From: an uncultured Verrucomicrobiota bacterium
GTDB lineage: Bacteria > Verrucomicrobiota > Verrucomicrobiia > Limisphaerales > UBA9464
Reading direction: 5' to 3'
NCBI GenBank assembly: GCA_903925515.1
Contig: CAIYFP010000410.1
Coordinates: forward strand, 1-5,317
Length of the DNA: 5,317 nt
Position numbers and translations under genes: made by a program. The notes beneath the pieces are model-generated. The model was not told where the DNA came from. It was given only the letters and a program-made list of their open reading frames with translations, and did no database searches. Shown piece by piece: positions 5,154 to 5,317 of this stretch. Positions within the stretch are counted from its first letter, which is position 1; the number at the start of each line of letters is the position of its first letter.

Positions 5154-5317
5154 ACGGACGCGCTCCCAGGCCATGAAGGCCGCGCGCCCTCACGGGGCAC
5201 ATCCCATGGAAGCCGCCGATGGAGAGCGACCGGCCTCCAACAAGGGACCCAAGGTCGCATCCTTGCCCGGCCGCACGGGAACGAAGGAGCGCCCCGCATG
5301 GGCGGGTCGAGGTCCCA

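Larger units (their letters stand above)
4385..5317. other. Gene-free right flank rich in inverted repeats
   Basis: About 930 bp hold no credible gene. Open frames on both strands are short, overlapping and low-information, and some are translated repeats (for example a repeated Phe-Val-Tyr pattern on the minus strand from the nonamer array). An A-rich patch at 4496-4522 breaks the GC-rich background. The notable contents are a run of stem-loops at 4633-4762, facing nonamer arrays at 4816-4842 and 4948-4979, and a GC hairpin at 5139-5153. I see no tRNA, no transposase and no clear terminator for the gene ending at 4384. Confidence 0.6.

Noticed and set aside
5173..5317. Plus-strand frame from ATG 5173 open to the window edge (48 codons)
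   Set aside because: No family resemblance, no Shine-Dalgarno, low-information composition; it could be the start of a real gene but cannot be supported from this fragment.

Overview
This is a GC-rich bacterial segment holding five genes I can support, framed by two gene-poor flanks. The genes start without clear Shine-Dalgarno sequences. The signal peptidase has a divergent final motif, and the right flank carries short inverted repeats and nonamer arrays of the CACGAAATA type. Together these suggest a member of the Planctomycetota-Verrucomicrobiota group, most likely Verrucomicrobiota. That assignment is inference; no rRNA or other phylogenetic marker is present.

Layout: (1) Positions 1-555 hold no convincing gene, only an imperfect 33-bp direct repeat pair and two hairpins. 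(2) Positions 556-1578 (+) are a tight two-gene unit: a type I signal peptidase (lepB) and, 3 bp later, a small membrane-anchored or exported protein with a likely NTF2/SnoaL-like fold. (3) Positions 1590-3623 (-) are a second unit, converging on the first with an 11-bp gap: a ROK-family sugar kinase (probable glucokinase) followed 27 bp later by an EgtD-like SAM-dependent methyltransferase. (4) A short intergenic region of about 100 bp holds a strong dyad and a perfect TTGACA on the minus strand. (5) A divergent TPMT-like methyltransferase lies at about 3743-4384 (+). (6) Positions 4385-5317 are about 930 bp without a credible gene. They hold a dense run of stem-loops (4633-4762) and two facing nonamer arrays (4816-4842 and 4948-4979) around a 105-bp core.

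The genes are mostly housekeeping or metabolic: protein export and maturation, sugar phosphorylation, and two methyltransferases. I see no defence system, CRISPR array, transposase or tRNA. The two most interesting signals are not genes. One is a marked excess of the word CCATGG (16 copies by hand count), which reaches into synonymous codon choice: all 13 Pro-Trp and Ala-Trp pairs use CCA or GCA before TGG. The other is the compact repeat landscape of the right flank, which may be a dispersed non-autonomous element family.
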